A stretch of 64,000 nucleotides of DNA. It comes from Cornus controversa (lineage: Eukaryota > Streptophyta > Magnoliopsida > Cornales > Cornaceae). Under the pieces are notes generated by a model that had not been told where the DNA came from, did no database searches, and was given only the letters and a program-made list of their open reading frames with translations. Numbering within the stretch: the first letter of the stretch is position 1; the number at the start of each line of letters is the position of its first letter. A program made the translations under genes and the position numbers. Below, one piece after another: positions 46,276-58,601 of this stretch. Location: the NCBI GenBank assembly GCA_026545225.1, contig CM048845.1:18445001-18509000 (forward strand), given 5' to 3'.

Positions 46276-47255
46276 CGAATTCGAAATTGTATCCAAGCGT
46301 CATCCATTGGTTGTATACTTGATTCATAACTAGAAATTTTCTCTGATCATTTGCTAATCGGAGCTAAAACTCTGCAAATTAAAAATGCCAAGATAGGAAT
46401 AATACTTGATATTATTTATGCCCAAAAACATATTATATTAGTCAAGCATAAACAAATTCTGATTTTGGTTTCTTTTAAGTGAAATTCTAATATCGCTAGC
46501 AAGAAAGAAGGAACCTCAGTTGTAGTTGAACTTTGTACAATCACTTCAACCCAGAACACTGTAAAGTCTTATAGAGAATAATACCCAAATATAATATGAA
46601 ATTGAGAGAGAATGAATTTGAAAATTTTCACAAAATCAACATGGTTCACCTTTCACATTTACAACGTGAGAGGCGTCCATTCAGAAACAACTATGTCTTT
46701 TGTAGAAAGACATCTTTAAAATTTAAAACAATAATGTACATAAACTCTTAAAAGCAAAGTTATGTCTTTTCTGGGAAGACATCTTTTAAAATTTAAATAA
46801 CAACTATATATAATCTTTCAAAAATAATTTGAAAATATATTATATATTTCTAACATATTTCCTCTATTTTTAAATAATTTTTTTTTCACAATAAAGATGA
46901 GTATAAATGAAAGTACCTTTTGGATTTGAACCTTCGTTTAGTGTAAACAAGCCAAAGCTTTGTCAAATTAGAATGGTAAACATATCTTGAACTATAGACT
47001 CTTAACGATAAGTCGAAAATCAAAGTTTTGAATTGCATTTTTAAGTAGAATTGACTGGTAATTTTGCCTTTTGTGGTATTATTTGATGAGATTTGAATTT
47101 GAGATTAGTTCAAGTTTGATTTCATTCCATTTTTAGCAATCTTGTATCTTTAAGAATCTTGTAATAGAATAGCCAATTTGAATCTGTCATTGTTGTGATC
47201 AGATGTGGTAGAGGACTAAGGCCTATGTGAGGATTGATATGTGCATGGTTGAGAT

Positions 47256-47297
<42 letters not shown>

Positions 47298-47564
47298 GAG
47301 GGGAAAGGGAGAGGAGTTGTGGAATCGGGTTGAAGACCCTTTCAACTCAATCGATTGATAAATTTGTATGTGTTTCATGTGTTTGTAGCATGCATTTATC
47401 TATGAAAGTTATGAAAAAAATAAGAATAAGAACTTAATAAATAAAATATAAGATAACTACAAAAAAATAAGCTAAATCCAAGTACGATTCTATCACTAAC
47501 AATTTTTTTGAAAATAATTAGTTGGTAGCACTGAAAAACACAAAAACAGAGGATTAAACAATAA
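46276..47564. other. Gene-free stretch
   Basis: AT-rich with a (GA)n microsatellite at about 47260-47292. A ~55-base motif (GTCTTTT.T.G.AAGACATCTTT followed by AAAATTTAAA) occurs twice at 46690-46810. No gene was seen. Confidence 0.4.
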
Positions 47565-48319
47565 AATTTGACTGAAACATAATATAGTATTGATTGGTTG
47601 GTTTGATTGCAATTGGGAATGGACCAGGTAAGATCGAAATCATCGAAACTAGCTCAAAAAATGCATCAATCTCTTTATTCAGCCTTCCATAGTCCAAATG
47701 ATCTCCGTAGTCATGAGTAACCCGTCCTCTCTCTCTCTCACACACACACATATAGAGAGAGATTATGATGAATTGTTTGTCAAATTGGTGGTGCTTTGGC
47801 TAACATTGATTACGAGAACAATTGTATTGTCATAGAGGTTGAAGTTGTATGTTGTTATGAAGGTTGTGTATATACATACATACATACATGTGTGTGTATT
47901 TATATATGTAGAGAAGAAAGAGAGAAGACAATTGGTGAGGTTATATATTATAAGTCTATACTAGGAGGGGAAGGTTGTTCTATTGTTACCCAAGAGGTTG
48001 CTAGTTCAAAACGAAAAACAGTTTCACATATGACTCTCCCAGCCACAAATACAAAAGCCTTATAGCATTGACGCAATGGTAAGTTGTTCTATTGTGACAT
48101 AAATGTAACAAATTCGAAATAGGTCGTTATCTCTTCACATGTCAAGGTTACATAAATATGACCCTTCTCATACTCCTGTCGGACACTTGATTGACCCTTT
48201 TATGTATACAATACATATATACAAATACATGACAAGGGACATTTTAGGAATTTTGCGTCTCAAATAAATGGTGTGATATGCACACTCAAATTGCAACGGT
48301 TAGATAAAAATAGGACCTT

Positions 48320-49022
48320 CTTTGTAAGAATTTGAATACGGAGTAAATAACTTGTATGCACAAAATGCAGGACAGGCTATGAATACTAGAAGAGTTTACC
48401 AGAATAGGAAAGGAAAATATAAAGTATTGGTGTATTATTGTGTTTATATATATATATATATATATGAATAAAATAGGCTTATATAGACTAGAGGTTGATC
48501 AGCTGAGTTTTAGCCTACTGGGTTTTGAGATGGACATGTTATCAAACTAGAAAGCTCCTCTCAGATTCCCACAGTCCATTTCTCTCCGTATACAAAGTTG
48601 TTAAACAAATTATATTTTAGCATCAAACAACTTGACAACCATACCCAAACCTCCCCCTCCTGCTTCTCCTCCCTGTTTCTTCAAGCAATTCCACCTCTCT
48701 CTCTCTCTATATATAATATATACACACACATTATACACACATATATCCTGAATTGCGCTAAAATTCATATGTAGGCTCAAAGCCCAATTTGTAAGAAAGT
48801 TATACCAACTACTTTCCCCAATGACGTGCCAACTATCTCCTTCCAATTAAAGTATAATCCTTGTGCCTCTTCTTCTCTTGGAACACACCCTTGAAAACTC
48901 TTCTGGGTTTTCTTTAGGTTCTCTGGTATTGTTTCTCTGTAACCTTAGATTTGCTCTGGTACTGTTTCTCTGTAACCTTAGATTTGCTTTGTTGAAAGAA
49001 TATAGGAAGAGAGAAAAAAAAA
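48320..49022 (+). promoter_or_regulatory. Promoter/leader of IRX10-like copy B
   Basis: A TATA-like TTATATAG (48479-48486) follows a (TA)n run and lies about 540 bases before the ATG at 49023. The leader is pyrimidine-rich with CT runs (48693-48708) and a 39-base tandem duplication of CTCTGGTA(T/C)TGTTTCTCTG near 48918-48986 not present in copy A. Assignment is from position and conservation. Confidence 0.4.
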
Positions 49023-52000
49023 ATGAGGATTTGGAGTTGGTTTTTTGTTATGCTTTTTTTTTCTGCTCCTGTATTGAGGATTGGTGCTGTGGAGCTCGCT
49101 CGTGGTCAACAAACTGAACGAATTTCAGGTTTGATACCTTTAGTTTTTCATTTATATATTAATTTTTATTTTCTCTACTTTCTTATTTGGTTAAATTTTA
49201 TTTTGATTTCTTTTGCGCCAACTTTTTTTGAATTTCATTTGGGATTTATTAATTTTTAAGCGATTATGGATTTGGGATTGTTTCTTCTTTTTTTTCATCT
49301 TGGGTATTGATTGGGTACCTTTTGTATTTACTTTGCTTTTTTTAAACCTGTGATATATGTTTGATGATTGCATCTTGTGGTTTTGCTTAGTAGGGCCTTT
49401 TAAGGTTTGATTTGGTTCTGAATATGTTGAGACTTAGGTGATTATTGGGGAATCTATGGTGAAAATGGGAGTTGAATTGGACAATTGCACTGGCAAGTGT
49501 TGATCTTTTGAAGTCCCTTCTAGAATTCAATTAGCATTCTGTCTGGTCTAAATTTAGGGACAATTTGATCCATACAAACTTGTAATGTTGGTGCATAATT
49601 TTGGGGAAGTTGGAACTAATAATAAGATTAGTGGTTTAATTGCTTATCATCTAGAGTCATGGCAATAGATGAGTGAGACATTTTAATTTTTTCGGGAATT
49701 GGAAGAGTGAGACATTGATATTTATAACCAATTTTTTTGTTCATTCAAAAATTCGATCTAGCAGAATATCAATTTCTTTAATCTTATTTCTTGCATCATT
49801 ATTAAAATTATTAAAACCAATTTTAGTTCTTCAGGATCCCACCATAGCCTGATGATGGTAGATTGTCTCCAGTGCCTTTCCACATGGGTGTGTTTGCTTA
49901 TGTCAGGAGCCCTCAGTGTCAAGCTTCCTAACGGGCAAAGCTCTTCATGCTCAAACCAGTGTTTTTGTATATTATTGTATACATAATTTGAGTTAACCAA
50001 TCCATCGGAGGTGCTATTAAGTTGTTGAAAGTGGATCATGCAATACTTATGGTTAGTTGCTAGATGGTTTCAGTTGGGTTGGTTTAATATCAAATGACTC
50101 AAATCTGAACTGGATCCAGGGCGCTGAATATTAGTCTCATGTATTACCTTTCTTGAGCCTTAATTCAAAACTTTTAGATCTATCTTTTTCCAAATCTAGC
50201 TTCAGTCTTGTACTAGCATGGGTTAGATATATATTTGGTTAATTGCATGATTATTTCAGTTGTTCCCTACATAATATATGATACATGAGAATATATAGAT
50301 TTGTATTATGATGGACATGGTTAAATGTGAGGTATACCAAACAAAGTGGTGGCTGGGAGGAGGTGCTTTGGCTTGAGGAAGAGTAAAACAACAAAAGAGA
50401 GGTTTGAAGGGTATGACAGATTTAGAAGGCTGGGGCTGTATGCCATTATGAAGTTGAATCCAAAAGTCAGGAGCTTCATTTAAGAGCGAGAAATTTCACC
50501 TTTTCCCAATGAGGATTAATGAGCTTTATATCCAATAGTTGTGGTTTGTGGCAATGGGTTGTTGGGTCAAAGCCAATCAAAATACTTATGAAGCACAGAC
50601 TGTAGGTCCGCATCCCTTGTTTTTGCCGAGTTGGGTTTTAATGACGATCATAGTGTTGTTGTTCGTGTTCAGGTGGTAGTTAGCTTAGGATAGGAATAAT
50701 GGATAACCTTTGTTTCCCCTAGGTTGAACTGCGAGTTCATTGTTCTAATCTATTGTGAGCATAGTTCTCCATATCGACAGAGTCGCAGTCATAACGGATT
50801 CAGCCAAGTCTGAGTCCGGTACTCACCAATATATCGGTGAGAATCGGAATCCCTCGACTGAGTCTCATCCAAGTTCCTAAGGAATCAACTGATCAGCACA
50901 TATGATGATCTGCATGGTCGAGAAAATTTCATGACTGCAATAAACAATTCCGTTATGTTATGCCCGATTCGGTTCCAAGTCTGTTACACTGTGTCCGAGT
51001 CAATGGCCGCCTCTGCGTCTTTGAACCATGATTGTGAGCCCAAGCATGGCTTAGTAGTAGTTTGGCCATGTCAGTTGCCACTTGAAGGAGTTGTTGTGGT
51101 AGCTGTTGAAAAGCTAGCAGCAAGGTTTGGTCCTTTTCCATTAATAAACCTATTCAAGCTAGCAGCAAGCTAGCTCATATACTCTACATTTTATTTTCAT
51201 TGAACTAATTAAACATTGAACCTCTACCTCATTTCATTTGGGAATCCTTTAATTAGTTTAATCCTGATTTTGATTGACCTTGGTAACACAGTTTGTTATT
51301 ACAGTAAGACGTAACATGCACTCATGTTGATATCACATGACTTGGATTTAGTAATTGAAATGGTGAAACCAACCATGTAACCTCATATCAGAATGCAGGT
51401 GTTTTATTTTCCCTAAAATTTGATAATTTGTTTATTTATATTTATTTTTTCAGTTCAATTCAGAGACAGATAATCATGACTTGAACTATTGGCATCTTGT
51501 TGTATTAAAAACTCGGACTAATTTTGATTCTTTTCAAAATTATGGTGAAAAATTTTGCGGCCTTGTGGTTATTAAAAACTCATACTAATTGTGATTTTTT
51601 TTCGAAGTATAGTTAGACTTTAGATGCTGTCACATAATCATATTCTTACATTCTTTTTTGCCACTATACAGTTTTTTGTCAAAAGATTTTAATCAAATAT
51701 TATAATTATTGTAAATCATAATCAAGGATTCTGTTTACACTAAAACCATAATCATGATTTACTCATCCAAATATCATTTGCCAGAGTCTTCCATCAACTT
51801 ATCCCTCTATTGGATCGAGATCTGATGGAGGTTGTCAATATTCTGAGCTTTTAGTTACCCAATGTGTCAGCTAATCTACATGAAACATCTTTTTGGTGTG
51901 GGCTGTGAACTTAGCCTAATGTCAGTATGGGCTTAAGCTATAGGCTTTGATAAAGTGTAAGGGGAGATTGAGTCATACATCTTCACCTTAGGTTTGGGTT

Positions 52001-54685
52001 AACTAAGATTGCCAGCCTTGCCCCTTAATATAGACATGGTTGAGGACAATTATGATGCAAGTGTGGAACAACTGTATTAGAAAAACTTGAGGACTGAAAA
52101 TTGAATTTCTTACTGTGCTTTTGTTTGTAAACTAGATGGTACATGTTAGTAACACTGAGAGAGTCACAATCAGGGATTAGAAAATATTGATAATTTAAAC
52201 GTGAAAATGCCTGGTTATTGACTTGATGGTATATTAGAGAGGTAGCTTCAAGTGAGAATAACTTGAGAGCAAGTACGTTGAAATTGGTTGTGAGCAATAT
52301 AGACTTGTAATAAAGGAGTGATTTGGTTTAACCTGAAGGTGGTATGGAAAGAATTGAAAGATCTTCATGATGTTGTCTAAGGTCATTCATGGGACATGAT
52401 GAACTTGGAAGAGGATATAACTACATGGAGTAGATTAGAAAAAAAAAATATGATTTTGTTGTGGCCAATACTTGGGATAGATCTTTGTTGAGTTGATTAA
52501 ATAGCGTTTGTGCTGTTCATTAGCCGGTACTTTAATGGTTGCTATAACTTTTATTTTTATTTATTTGTATGAATTTTGACTTGCGTGGATACCACTATTT
52601 AATAAATTATTTTCTAGAAAGTAATTTATAGTTGCCTAAAATGAAACCATTACCACTGTAGAACAGTGGTTGATTGTTGCATGATATCTAAAAGTAAAGA
52701 CTAAGACAGTGTGCTCCAATGCTCTCTGCTATTTTTAATTAAAGACACTTTTTTTTTTAATTTTCTTGTGGACTAGAAAATGCTATCAAGGCTTTACTTT
52801 TTCATGACTGTTTCAGAAGAAATTACTCGCTAAGTTATTATATCTTTTGCAACACTGGCTTTCCTCTACCATGTTGCTTTGAGAAATTTTACAGATATAT
52901 AATGTTATTTGGACATGCTTGTTGATTTTTTTCTTCCCACTTTTTTGGCATGTTTCGATTATTCCTTTTTTATTTTCATTTTTTGAATATAATTAGAAAC
53001 TGTCAACGTTCTACTTACTGCCATGTTCAATGTTTGAGGTATTTAATTGTGATTGAATTTAACCAATATAGGTAGTGCTGGTGATGTCTTGGAAGACGAT
53101 CCAGTGGGAAGATTGAGAGTTTTTGTTTATGAGCTTCCAAGCAAATACAACAAGAAGATTCTGCAGAAGGATCCCAGATGCCTCACCCACATGTTTGCTG
53201 CGGAGATCTATATGCATCGGTTCCTCTTATCTAGCCCCGTTCGAACCCTCAATCCTGAGGAAGCTGATTGGTTTTATACCCCTGTATACACCACTTGTGA
53301 CCTGACACCAAATGGCCTTCCTTTACCCTTCAAATCACCACGAATGATGAGAAGTGCAATACAGCTTATATCTTCTAACTGGCCTTATTGGAATAGAACA
53401 GAAGGGGCTGATCACTTTTTCATCGTGCCGCATGATTTTGGACCATGCTTTCACTATCAGGTAAGAAGTTACATTCTCATACATTTGTTCCCCATATGTT
53501 CTTTGGACACGTAACTTTTTGTGTCTTCACACAAGTCGGTCTGGCTACACTCCTCTTGAATGTATCTGAATATGAATCTGTATCATTGCAGGTGAATTTT
53601 CTTCCTAATTTTTTTTAACTATATTCAATTTTCCACTTACTATCCAATATTGCAGGAAGAAAAAGCTATTGAAAGAGGGATTCTTCCATTACTCCAGCGT
53701 GCTACCTTGGTTCAAACTTTTGGACAACGGAATCATGTTTGCTTAAAGGAGGGTTCAATCACAATTCCTCCATATGCTCCTCCACAGAAAATGCAAGCCC
53801 ATTTAATTCCTCCAAACATTCCTCGTTCCATCTTTGTTTACTTCCGCGGTTTATTTTATGATGTGGGAAACGATCCGGAAGGTGGTTATTATGCAAGGTA
53901 TATCTCATTCAGCCTACATCTTAACAAGGGTATTTGAGTTTACAACTGTACAAGTGGAAATAGACATATTATACAAATTAGTCATTCAACTGTTGCTGAT
54001 AAGAAATGCTAGGTTTTTCTCAAAAGCTGTGAAAATTGAGAAGAGAACTAATAATAATGAAGTGAAACAAATAAAAATATCTTCAGATGCCTTGTATAGT
54101 AGGCTAGACCCTTCACATGACAAAAGAAGCTAAGAGAGATTTAAATCTAACATTGTCTTTGAATTTCACAGAGGAGCAAGAGCTGCAGTGTGGGAGAACT
54201 TCAAGGACAATCCACTTTTTGACATCTCCACAGATCACCCAACAACTTATTATGAAGACATGCAACGAGCTGTTTTTTGTTTGTGCCCGCTTGGATGGGC
54301 CCCATGGAGTCCAAGATTGGTTGAGGCAGTGATATTTGGGTGCATCCCTGTTATCATAGCAGATGACATTGTTTTACCATTTGCTGATGCAATCCCATGG
54401 GAAGAAATCGGGGTATTTGTAGCCGAGAAAGATGTTCCAAACTTAGACACCATTCTCACATCAATGCCACCAGAAGTAATATTGAGGAAGCAAAGATTGC
54501 TTGCTAACCCTTCAATGAAGCAGGCAATGTTATTCCCACAACCTGCTCAATCAGGGGATGCCTTCCATCAAATTTTGAATGGACTTGCACGAAAGTTGCC
54601 GCACGACAGGAGCGTTTTCTTGAACCGAGGTGAGAAGATCTTAAACTGGACAGCAGGCCCAGTAGGTGACCTGAAACCTTGGTAG
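49023..54685 (+). CDS. IRX10L: IRX10-like xylan beta-1,4-xylosyltransferase, copy B
   Basis: Four exons: 49023-49128, 53072-53460, 53656-53897 and 54172-54685, all with GT-AG borders (intron 1 ends ATATAG), total 1251 bases and 416 residues, close to the Arabidopsis IRX10-L length. The N-terminus MRIWSWFFVMLFF is a hydrophobic signal/anchor for the Golgi lumen. Family motifs are intact: RVFVYELPSKYNKKI, THMFAAEIYMHRFLL, NPEEADWFYTPVYTTCDL, TPNGLPLPFKSPRMM, FIVPHDFG, SIFVYFRGLFYDVGNDP, FCLCPLGWAPWSPRLVEAV, GCIPVIIADDIVLPF and the C-terminal NWTAGPVGDLKPW. GT47 proteins of this clade extend the xylan backbone, working with IRX9 and IRX14 types. Intron 1 (3.9 kb) is long and shared with copy A. 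Whether it is IRX10 or IRX10-L by orthology cannot be settled here. Confidence 0.93.
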
Positions 54686-55464
54686 ATGTTATAGTATCAT
54701 TTTTTTTTTGTTGATGAAATTGTTGTAGTATCATGTTGCTGATACTGATGGCATATTTTGCATTTCTCCCCCTTAATCTTGTTTATAAATCTTTGTTGCT
54801 CAAATCAAGGTGTCAAATTTCATGTAAATTTACATTTTGCCAAAATGTTGTATTAGATTATAGGTTTCTTTTAGCAAGTGGGCAGCATCTATTAGTTTGA
54901 TGTCAAAGTTATTGATGATTGTTTTTGTGGCACCTGGCTGGAAAGATGTGATGCAATTGTTGAAACAAAATGACTGGTCTTTTACAAAAATTTTTGTTTG
55001 GCCATTACTAGTTCAAGGTGGTTGTGGGTTCTTGGTAAATCCATTGTGATTGATTATTCTTAATTGGTTATGCTGTAAAGTGAATTCGATCATGCTCGGT
55101 TTTTATCCAAATAATCATTTGATTAATTTGACTACCACAATAAGCATTAGTCCAGATGGTATGATCTTTCCTCTTCAAAGGAGAGGTTGAGTGTTTGAGC
55201 TTTATTAAGAGTAATATTGTGGGTATGTGTTCGTTTGGTTGAACTTGCGGGGAAAAAGAAAAAAAAAAGCAACTTTACTTCCAATCTGAACAGTACATTT
55301 GAGCATTATGAAAGTAAAGATCAAATTAGAAGTTTTTTGGTTTTTTTTTTTTTTGGGGTAAATTCATCTTAGACTGAATTGGGTGTAGGTGCTCGTACCA
55401 AAACCTATTATATATGATTTAATCATCCACTTTAAGATCTAAAAACAACTATTGCATGAGCAAT

Positions 55465-56095
55465 TAGGGGCGCAACTCCGATAGGTTGGGAAATCTTTAA
55501 CACTAACTCAATTCAAGCTCAACCCATCATTAATTTTTTAAGCTCAGGTTGAAATTGGACTTGCAACTTGGGCTAAAATTTCGGGTTGACTTCAAATTTT
55601 CAATTCCGATTATAATTTGAGTTGATGTAATAACGACCGAATAATTTTTTCACAACTAAAATAATTGAAGTTATTAGCACAACATAATAACAAACGGATC
55701 TAAAGCTAATACCCATAGACAAAAAACCAAAAACTAATAGTTGCAATCTTGTAAATCCTAAATTAGTACTAACCAAGTGAACCCACTAAATAACCAATCA
55801 TATGCAACCAACACAAATATATATACATATATATATATAATATATTATATTATATAATATATTATATATATATATGTATATATATTTGTGTTGGTGGGGG
55901 GTTTTGTAATTCGGGAAGGGCTCGTGTTGGGCTTCGGGTTGCACGACACAGTAACCTTAGCCCAGCCCGAAATTAAATCAGATTCTTACTTTTCAATCCA
56001 AGTCTGACCGAATTGCAATTTACACAGCCCAAGTTCAAAAAATTTTGGGTTGGGCTCAGGTTGGTCCATTTAGGCCCACCCAAGTTGCAGCCCTA
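55465..56095. mobile_element. hAT-type MITE with 8-bp target duplication
   Basis: Ends TAGGGGCGCAACTC and AGTTGCAGCCCTA are inverted repeats, flanked by identical TGAGCAAT (55457-55464 and 56096-56103). An 8-bp duplication and a TAGGG-type terminus fit the hAT superfamily. The interior has a TA-rich perfect-looking hairpin at about 55810-55893 (ACACAAATATATATACATAT and its inverse) and GGGCTCGGGTT-like repeats, no transposase. Confidence 0.87.
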
Positions 56096-56103
56096 TGAGC
56101 AAT

Positions 56104-58601
56104 AGGTCACAAATGATGTGATAAATTGGAAGGATTTAAAAAAAACCATTGTGACAAAATCTTGTTACTTCAGAATGCATATTAGTCCTCCAGTAACAAG
56201 ATTATGCATTCTGCAATTCTATGAGCAACTTAGTTTGCATATCTCATTGTATTTCACAATTATGGGATCTATCCCCATAAATTCCAACCTTGTTTATTCA
56301 AGATAAGCCTACAATATTCCCAAGTCCCAAATTGATATCTCCACATAACAAAAGTAGACATAATTTTGGTACAAAATATTGAACAAGAACTTTAATGTCT
56401 CATGTTCTATGTAAATTATAAAATATAGAAATGAAGCCAAAAAATAAAAATAAAATAAAGAGTTTATACCTGCAACTCTTGGGCATTTCATTAGAGAGTG
56501 AGAGGTTTCATAAACAACAATCTATTTAACAGAACAGAACAGAACATGATACTATCAACAAGATCTAAATGGAACAGTACATACTAATAGAAGATTACAT
56601 ATGAATTTGAAGCATTAAAGAGACTGCAACTATCAGCATATCATACTAAGCACACACAAAAAAGGAGGCTTTGTCTATTTCCATGAATCCTAAAATTGAT
56701 TTTACAAATCGGCTTTAACTTCCTAACCGATAACTTGATTCGAAATACTCATAAATTTCTCTCCAAATGCTATGCAAAATGAAGCTTCTGAACACATTGG
56801 GTTTTCCAGCACTGTGATATGATATGTCTTATTGAAGTTGGAAAAAAAAGTACTATGGAGATGGATCATGTAAGCATATATATATATATATTACATTTCT
56901 TTGAAAATCATCAGTCTTTTTGTGGTGCAGATAATAGGGCTGGGGTTTATTACCATGAATGTGGATGGTAGTTGGCTTCAATATGAAATAGTATTTCGCC
57001 AAATTTAACTGTATAACTAGTACTATCTAAAAAAACAGAAAAAAAAGGAGATTTACAATGTGAGTACAGTTGAGAGATTTCATAAAAATGATAACTTCGT
57101 AAAGAACAAAGATTCATATAAATAAAATAGGATATATGCAAGTAGAAGTCATGGAACAACAACAATTCAAAGAGAATAGTACATTAAGAGCCATAATATT
57201 CATGGAACACAACAAGGGTAAACTATAAAAATGACAAAAACATCAGAATTAATCTGCATAACTTATGATTCCTTCCATATAATACATTAAGAGCCAAAAA
57301 TATCCCATAATTTGATGTGAATGATCCGTATATACTAGAAGGTCAATAATATCAATTTGGAGAACGAGTAAATTACTTAAGTTTGACAAACCATAATGCA
57401 GGAATATGAATGGCTTTTGCAGCAGTTGACTTTAACTGTTAGAAAATCTCAAGAATGATTAGCATTTCAAAAAGCTTAGAAAGCACTTGTTCAGATATAG
57501 AAAATGATTTATGCAGTAAAAATATCAGCCCATACAACAGTATGCAGCCATTAAGAAAATCAATACCTCATGTATCGCAAGTTACATGATAATTCATGAG
57601 TCATGACTCATTGCTCGCAGAGTAGTGGTTCGAGTCAATAACCAAGAAGTGCCTTATCATTCAAGCTCAAGCATTCACCTGATGCAATATGATATGTAAA
57701 ATCTGATGAGCACAATACTTTGGTTTGGCAGATGTTTTCCTACTAAAAACACTTTTAACCTTCTCTTAAGAGCTTATAGAGTTAAAGTAATTATTCTCCT
57801 CTTCTTTCTTTTTTTCTAAGTTGAGTTTGAAACTTAATTTTTTGTTTTCTTTCACAAAAACCGATATATCTTTATCTACAAATTCCCAAATTATTCGAAT
57901 TGTTTTCAAGTATTTCTCCAGGAGTATACTGTCCAGTGGATATGATGTTGTAATGACTCAAGGTTATTGGTAGGTCGAACATTGAAGGTTAATTTTACAT
58001 GCTTTTATATTTTAGTATTTTAGTGCATGAAACATTAGGTGAGTATTTGAAACTTGTAAGTTGCAGATCTCGGTACCAACATATCCTTTAGACTAGTTGA
58101 ATCATAGAAAAACAGGGTAAAGTGTAGAAGGTTCATTTGTCAATCTTGGGATGGAAATAAATTCCATTTCTTTTATATTACATCATTATTATCTCTATGG
58201 TCATTATCATCTATTGCATATACTGATCAACACCCGTCTTTGTCTATTTGAGCCATACTGCAATTTTCTTGAACATTAGTGCAACCTATTTGTATTTCTA
58301 TATATTTCTAATGATGTCAAGATAAATTTATGAATAAGAATATGACATAATGGAAATCATAAAAGATACAATGCAAACAAAATGACAAACATCATAGCAT
58401 CAATTTGGAGCAACAATAGAAGCTTGAAGTTCAAAGAAGCACATTACTAGAAACACAAAGATCAGTTATCACAAAAGCCAATTCTATTTTTTTAGCAAAG
58501 CACATTACTAGAATCACAAAGCACAGTTATAACAAAAGCCAATTCTAGCAATAGAATTCTGCGCTTAGAGTATCTATTTTTGTTCAAAACAATTAACATT
58601 A
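56104..58601. other. Gene-free stretch downstream of the PMD gene
   Basis: No coding exon or clear repeat was found, except a ~50-base direct repeat (GCACATTACTAGAA.CACAAAG.(T)CAGTTAT..CAAAAGCCAATTCTA) at 58438-58487 and 58499-58547. The 3' untranslated region of the PMD gene probably lies just left of 58602. Confidence 0.45.

Larger units (their letters stand above)
47565..55456 (+). repeat. Segmental duplication, copy B
   Basis: It parallels copy A from the SINE-like sequences (47970-48200) through the IRX10-like gene to TCTAAAAACAACTATTGCA at about 55456. Where copy A carries the foldback element, copy B reads straight through at about 48240. The right boundary coincides closely with a hAT-type MITE insertion. 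Confidence 0.88.
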
